DNA of 9,524 bases. It comes from Clostridia bacterium. GTDB taxonomy: Bacteria; Bacillota_A; Clostridia; Christensenellales; Aristaeellaceae. The notes beneath the pieces were generated by a model, which was given only the letters and a program-made list of their open reading frames with translations, did no database searches and was not told the origin of the DNA. This document shows, one piece after another, positions 5,828-9,524 of the stretch. Every line of letters begins with the position of its first letter. The first letter of the stretch is position 1. A program made the translations under genes and the position numbers. The stretch lies in NCBI GenBank assembly GCA_009783365.1, contig WRHG01000061.1, positions 1 to 9,524 on the forward strand, written 5' to 3'.

Positions 5828-7108
5828 ATGCGGGTAGCGCATATCAACGTAACAGCCACGCTCAGCACGGGAGGCATCGCGGCGGACATCAGCAGGGTGC
5901 TGATGGAACGGGGGCACAAAGCCCTGGTGGCCTTCGCGAGAGGGTATTACCCGGTGGGCGTACCCTGGCTCCGCATCGGCAATCAAGCGGAGCAGGCCTG
6001 GCACCTGCTGTGGGCGCGCGCAGCGGACCGGGCCGGTTTTGCCGGGCGCCTGGGCACCCAAAAACTTGTACGAAAACTGAGCGCCTACCAGCCGGATATC
6101 GTTCACTTACACAACCTGCATGGCTACTACCTGCATCTGCCTACTCTTTTTCGCTGGCTGGAGAAAACCGGTGTGCCGGTGGTGTGGACCCTGCATGATT
6201 GTTGGGCATATACAGGCCATTGCGCCTATTACACCATGGCTCCCGGGGATGCGTCCAGAGCGGAAGGCCGCACCCACCGCCGCGCCACCACCCGCGGCTG
6301 TGACCGGTATAAACGGGGCTGCGGGCACTGCCCGCAGAAACGGGCCTATCCGCGAAGCATCGGGCTCGATCAGAGCGCCCGCAACTGGCGTGAAAAGCGA
6401 TCGCTGGAAAACAAGCTCCGACGTCTCTGGCTGGCAGTCCCTTCCCACTGGCTGGCTGAAGAGGTACGAAAGTCGTTTTTGCGGGACTACCCCGTATATG
6501 TACTTCCAAACGGAATCGATATGACGGTCTTCCGCCCCTGCGAGGACCTGGACTTTCTGAGGGATGTGGCGAAAAAGCACCGTCTGGATGAGCAGGACGG
6601 CAGACATATGCTGCTGAGCGTAGCCAGCGTATGGGACGCCCGCAAAGGACTTGAGGACTTTTACGAGCTGTCGAGGCTGCTTGGAGACGAGTATTGCATC
6701 CTGCTGGTGGGCCTTACAAGCCGGCAGCGGGATCAGCTGCCCAAAAACATCGTCGGTGTGGGCCGCACGGAGAACCTCCGGGAATTGTGCGCCCTGTACA
6801 CGGCTGCCGATTTATACATCAGCCTCAGCCATGAGGAAACCATGGGCATGACCTTATTGGAGGCCATGGCTTGCGGTACCCAGGTCCTTTGCTACGATGC
6901 AACAGCCCTGCCCGAAAGCGTCACGGATCAAGTGGGAGCCGTGGCGCCTGTAGGGAATATCGCCGTGGTGGCGGAAACGGTGAAAAGACTATGCGACGCG
7001 CCAAAAGACGCGGCCGCCTGCCGGAGGCACGCGGAAACCTACGATAAAGACAAGCGGTACCTTGCGTATGTACGGCTTTATGAGGAGCTTTTAAGGGCCG
7101 CCGGCTGA
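5828..7108 (+). CDS. GT4-family glycosyltransferase with an internal cysteine-rich segment
   Basis: The 426-residue product is a retaining GT-B glycosyltransferase of family 4, related to exopolysaccharide transferases of the WcaC type. The N-terminal domain has the TLSTGG loop (11-16), PDIVHLHNLHGYYLHLP (89-105) and WTLHDCWAYTGHCAYY (120-135). Cysteines 158, 165 and 168 lie in GCDRYKRGCGHCPQK (157-171). The C-terminal donor domain has VLPNGID (225-231), SVASVWDARKGL (264-275) and an EX7E motif (Glu337 to Glu345, EETMGMTLLEAMACG) that holds the nucleotide sugar. Residues of about 137-156 form a hydrophilic Arg/Ala-rich insertion between the HCAYY and GCD elements, which normally lie close together in this subfamily. 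There is no signal peptide, so it acts at the cytoplasmic face. The acceptor is unknown. ATG 5828 has AGGGGG at a 6-base gap; the longer frame from TTG 5780 starts inside the palindrome loop. No other polysaccharide genes adjoin it. Confidence 0.88.
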   Translation: MRVAHINVTATLSTGGIAADISRVLMERGHKALVAFARGYYPVGVPWLRIGNQAEQAWHLLWARAADRAGFAGRLGTQKLVRKLSAYQPDIVHLHNLHGYYLHLPTLFRWLEKTGVPVVWTLHDCWAYTGHCAYYTMAPGDASRAEGRTHRRATTRGCDRYKRGCGHCPQKRAYPRSIGLDQSARNWREKRSLENKLRRLWLAVPSHWLAEEVRKSFLRDYPVYVLPNGIDMTVFRPCEDLDFLRDVAKKHRLDEQDGRHMLLSVASVWDARKGLEDFYELSRLLGDEYCILLVGLTSRQRDQLPKNIVGVGRTENLRELCALYTAADLYISLSHEETMGMTLLEAMACGTQVLCYDATALPESVTDQVGAVAPVGNIAVVAETVKRLCDAPKDAAACRRHAETYDKDKRYLAYVRLYEELLRAAG

Positions 7109-7169
7109 ACGTGCCATGGCTACGAGCGCCTGAGGCCCGATCATTGATGAAAAGGACGATGCCTGATAC

Positions 7170-7730
7170 ATGGTATCAATACCCTCTGCAAACCTGCTTC
7201 TGCATATCTGCTGCGCCCCCTGCTCCATAGCCTGCGCGGAGGCTCTTGGCCGGGAGGGCGAAGGTTTTTCCCTTACCGGATTCTGGGATAACCCAAACAT
7301 CCATCCCTTTACCGAGTACCTCAGCCGCCGGGATGCGCTGACCGCCTTCGCCGGGCAGATTGGCCTGCCCCTGGTTCTGCATGGGAATTATGGACTGCGG
7401 CCTTTTCTCAAGGCCGTAGCCGGCGACCCGGGCAGCCGATGCAGCTACTGCTATGCCCGCCGCATGGGTTCCGCCGCCCGGTACGCCGCGCTAAACGGCT
7501 TTCCGGCATTCAGCACAACGCTGCTCATCAGCCCCTACCAAGACCACGAACGGCTTCGGGAAGCCGGTGAGTCCGCCGCCCGGGAGGCGGGGGTCTCCTT
7601 CCTTTACCGGGATTTCCGCTCCCTATTCCGGCAGGGCCAGGCCCAAGCCCGGAAACTGGGTCTTTACATGCAAAAATACTGCGGCTGCGTGTTCAGCGAG
7701 GAAGAGCGCTTCAACAGGGTTTTGCCATAA
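7170..7730 (+). CDS. queH: Epoxyqueuosine reductase QueH (formerly DUF208)
   Basis: QueH converts epoxyqueuosine to queuosine at the wobble position of tRNAs for Tyr, His, Asn and Asp. It is the non-cobalamin alternative to QueG and uses iron-sulfur chemistry. The 186-residue product has the family's cysteine pattern: LLHICCAPCS (10-19, Cys14, Cys15, Cys18), FWDNPNIHPFTEYLSRR (38-54), RCSYCYARRM (90-99, Cys91 and Cys94) and KYCGCVFSEEERF (169-181, Cys171 and Cys173). Length is normal. ATG 7170 is the first possible start, since an in-frame TGA lies at 7164-7166. Its ribosome binding site is poor: the nearest AGGA is 13 bases away, so translation may be weak. It lies 61 bases after the GT4 stop. 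No other queuosine gene (queA, tgt, queC-F) is present, which is common because the pathway is often scattered or depends on salvage. Confidence 0.93.
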   Translation: MVSIPSANLLLHICCAPCSIACAEALGREGEGFSLTGFWDNPNIHPFTEYLSRRDALTAFAGQIGLPLVLHGNYGLRPFLKAVAGDPGSRCSYCYARRMGSAARYAALNGFPAFSTTLLISPYQDHERLREAGESAAREAGVSFLYRDFRSLFRQGQAQARKLGLYMQKYCGCVFSEEERFNRVLP

Positions 7731-7748
7731 TAAAAACACGGCGGGAGC

Positions 7749-9245
7749 TTAACCCCTGCTCACGTCTTTAGTTTTACTCGTCAAATAGGCCACGTAATAC
7801 TTGGCGTCAAAGGGCTCGCCGCAGACTCTCTCCAGCAGCGGGCCCGGTTTATAAAGTTTGCCGTGTTGATGAATCCTCTCCCGCAGCCACAGGGTGATGG
7901 GAGCCATCTCTCCCCTCTCCGCCAGCGCCTCCACAGGCAGGTCCCGCTCCATGGCGTTGAAAATCTGGGCGGCGTACGCGCTTCCCAAGGCATAGGTGGG
8001 AAAGTACCCGATGGAGCCGCCAGCCCAGTGGGTGTCCTGCAAAACCCCCTCTCTGTCATTGGGAACCCTCACGCCCAGATACTCCCAATACAGGCTGTTC
8101 CAGGCCTCCGGCAGATCCGCCGCAGCCAGGTCGCCCTCCGCCAGCTTCTTCTCCAGCTCATAACGTACCATCACATGGAGTGGGTAGGTGAGCTCGTCCG
8201 CATCCACACGGATCAACGAAGGTTTCGCCCTGTTCACCGCCCGGTAAAATTGACGGGGAGTCACACCTTTCAGCTGCTCCGGAAAGAACCGCCGCAAGAC
8301 CGGCGTCAGGAATTCCGCAAAGGCCGCGCTCCGGCCGATGATGTTCTCGTAGAACCGGCTCTGGCTTTCATGAAAGCCCATGCTGGCCCCCTCCGACAGG
8401 CAGGTGTAGTCATATTCCTCCGCCACCCCATGATCGTATAGGGCATGGCCGCTTTCGTGGATCACGCTGTACAGGGAGGAGGCCGGCGCGTCCTCGTAAT
8501 AATGGGTGGTGATGCGAACATCGGTCCGATGCATGCTTGATGTGAAGGGATGTTCCGTGGCGGCCAGCGCGAAACACCCGGGGTCCAGCCCCAGTACGTT
8601 CATCAGCTCCCGCGCCAGCTCCTCTTGGGCGGCTTTGGGGAAGCTGCCCCGCAGGAAGCCGTCCTCCACGGACAGATCCTTCACCTGAGCCAGCAGTGGT
8701 ACAATATCCATGCGCAGGGCCTCAAAAAACCGATCCAGCGTCCCTTGATCCATGCCCTTTTCATAATCATCCAGCATCAAGTCGTACAGGGGCTTGTAAC
8801 CGTCCTTGTACCGGGCGAAACGCCTGGTATAATCCACTACTTTTTCCAAATAGGGCAGGAACAGGGGAAAATCGTCCCTCTTCTTGGCGTCTTCCCACAC
8901 AGCCAGGGACTCGTTAACCAGTTCCATATAAGCCACGTACTCCTCGATGGGAATGCGGGTCATCTGCTCCAGTTCTTCGGTGAGCAGCTCCACCTGCCGG
9001 GCCTGGCTTTGGGTCAGCTCCGGCTCCCGGCTTTTCAACTCGCCCAACAAATCCCGGGTACCCTGATTCACAAAGAGCTGGTATTCCTTTTCGCTGAGTA
9101 CGCCCATTGTAGCGCTCCGGGCCCGGGCCGAAGCCTTGGGCGCGACGGTGGCCCCGTCAAAGTGAAGAATTCCTTGGGCATGGGCATAGGCGCGCCTTGT
9201 TTTTTGCAGTTTTTGAAGTGCCTCCAGAGCCGCCGGCAGTTCCAT
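7749..9245 (-). CDS. M32-family metallocarboxypeptidase (carboxypeptidase Taq type)
   Basis: This is a cytoplasmic zinc carboxypeptidase that trims C-terminal residues from peptides. The 498-residue length matches the M32 family (about 500). The zinc site is HESGH (His263, Glu264, His267) within YSVIHESGHALYDHG. The third ligand is Glu293 in GFHESQSRFYEN (291-302). Other M32 signatures are present in order: HPFTSS with His232, DVRITTHY from Asp242, and IRVDADELTYPLH near the C-terminus. The fold is all-helical, and the N-terminus shows long amphipathic helices. There is no signal peptide. The open frame reaches a GTG at 9257, but that codon lies inside the Shine-Dalgarno AAAGGTGG. ATG 9245 has the site 8 bases upstream and matches the usual N-terminus. 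It starts 15 bases after the NagB-family stop, so the two are probably one operon. Its stop lies 18 bases from that of queH, which converges on it. Confidence 0.95.
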   Translation of the reverse strand: MELPAALEALQKLQKTRRAYAHAQGILHFDGATVAPKASARARSATMGVLSEKEYQLFVNQGTRDLLGELKSREPELTQSQARQVELLTEELEQMTRIPIEEYVAYMELVNESLAVWEDAKKRDDFPLFLPYLEKVVDYTRRFARYKDGYKPLYDLMLDDYEKGMDQGTLDRFFEALRMDIVPLLAQVKDLSVEDGFLRGSFPKAAQEELARELMNVLGLDPGCFALAATEHPFTSSMHRTDVRITTHYYEDAPASSLYSVIHESGHALYDHGVAEEYDYTCLSEGASMGFHESQSRFYENIIGRSAAFAEFLTPVLRRFFPEQLKGVTPRQFYRAVNRAKPSLIRVDADELTYPLHVMVRYELEKKLAEGDLAAADLPEAWNSLYWEYLGVRVPNDREGVLQDTHWAGGSIGYFPTYALGSAYAAQIFNAMERDLPVEALAERGEMAPITLWLRERIHQHGKLYKPGPLLERVCGEPFDAKYYVAYLTSKTKDVSRG

Positions 9246-9253
9246 ACGCTTCG

Positions 9254-9261
9254 CCACCTTT
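9254..9261 (-). promoter_or_regulatory. Ribosome binding site that decides the M32 carboxypeptidase start
   Basis: The minus strand reads AAAGGTGG, with 8 bases to ATG 9245. The competing GTG start (9257-9255) is embedded in this site and has nothing suitable upstream. The site overlaps the last base of the NagB-family stop codon, which suggests translational coupling. Confidence 0.65.
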
Positions 9262-9524
9262 TATTGCTTTATCATGCTTCCCGAGGCTTCGTACAAAAAC
9301 AGCGTGCAAGCCGGATGCTCTGTGAGAAGCGTCGCGGGGATTTGGCTGCTGAGGGGAGAAGTCAGCATGTTATAAACGGCTAGAGCCTTAACTCTATGCG
9401 GCACCACGGAAAGAATGATCCGGGCCGCCATGATCTGCCGCGGGGACATGGTGATGGCTTTTTGGGGGACCTCCTCTATGGAGGGAAACCACCCCTCCCG
9501 CACTTGCTGCTGTTTGCATGTTTC
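9261..9524 (-). CDS. nagB: Glucosamine-6-phosphate deaminase (NagB family), C-terminal 87 residues, runs off the right edge
   Basis: NagB converts glucosamine-6-phosphate to fructose-6-phosphate and ammonia, the step that sends amino sugars into glycolysis. Only the C-terminal third is here. The frame is open through base 9524, so there is no start in the window; a GTG at 9503 is internal. The segment contains QQQVREGWFPSIEEVPQKAI, then TMSPRQIMAARIILSVVPHRVKALAV, then PLSSQIPATLLTEHPACTLFLYE. This matches the NagB-family end: a strand, the nucleation helix with its VVP turn, the KAxAV helix and the LxxHPxxTLxL strand. The active-site residues of the N-terminal part cannot be checked. Some relatives are annotated as 6-phosphogluconolactonase-like isomerases or deaminases, so substrate is less certain than family. 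The M32 carboxypeptidase gene starts 15 bases downstream. Confidence 0.8.
   Translation of the reverse strand, partial: ETCKQQQVREGWFPSIEEVPQKAITMSPRQIMAARIILSVVPHRVKALAVYNMLTSPLSSQIPATLLTEHPACTLFLYEASGSMIKQ

Noticed and set aside
7731..7748. A bidirectional terminator between queH and the M32 gene
   Set aside because: The convergent gap is only 18 bases, and I find no stem with a T-run there. Any terminator would have to overlap the coding ends.
8550..9383. A 277-codon open frame on the plus strand opposite the M32 carboxypeptidase gene
   Set aside because: Low-complexity composition rich in Gln, His and Leu, no family motif, and fully antisense to a strongly supported gene.

Overview
The window reads as chromosomal DNA from an anaerobic, GC-rich member of the Firmicutes (Clostridia grade). 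The evidence is an anaerobic ribonucleotide reductase activase, a rubrerythrin, the oxygen-independent epoxyqueuosine reductase QueH, a CotH-type secreted kinase-fold protein, and strong AGGAGG-like ribosome binding sites. I cannot name a genus. The gene content is ordinary housekeeping plus envelope functions. I see no tRNA, rRNA, CRISPR array, transposase, phage gene or integration site. No gene-free stretch exceeds 300 bases; the longest is the 177-base divergent promoter region at 3973-4149.

Left block, minus strand (1-3972). In transcription order it holds a GT1 glycosyltransferase resembling sterol/lipid glucosyltransferases, nrdG (activase of the anaerobic NTP reductase, without its NrdD partner here), a cytoplasmic type I L-asparaginase, and a secreted CotH-family protein that runs off the left edge. 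nrdG and the asparaginase gene are 24 bases apart and are probably cotranscribed. An extended -10 element lies just ahead of nrdG.

Centre, plus strand (4084-7730). A divergent promoter pair separates the left block from a plus-strand series. The series holds a secreted protein with an Ig-like segment and a CHAP amidase/peptidase domain, rubrerythrin 16 bases behind it, a perfect 21-bp inverted repeat with a 5-base loop, a GT4 glycosyltransferase, and QueH. The first pair is probably an operon. The inverted repeat sits exactly between the rubrerythrin gene and the GT4 gene and is the most striking non-coding feature.

Right block, minus strand (7749-9524). The C-terminal part of a NagB-family glucosamine-6-phosphate deaminase enters from the right edge. 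It is followed 15 bases later by an M32 metallocarboxypeptidase gene. This pair converges on queH with only 18 bases between the stop codons.

Several start codons were moved inward on ribosome-binding-site and family grounds: cotH to TTG at 908, GT1 to 3972, rubrerythrin to 5192, GT4 to 5828 and M32 to 9245. I did not find a convincing undescribed system. The items most worth a second look are the palindrome, the insertion in the GT4 enzyme, and the CHAP-rubrerythrin pairing.
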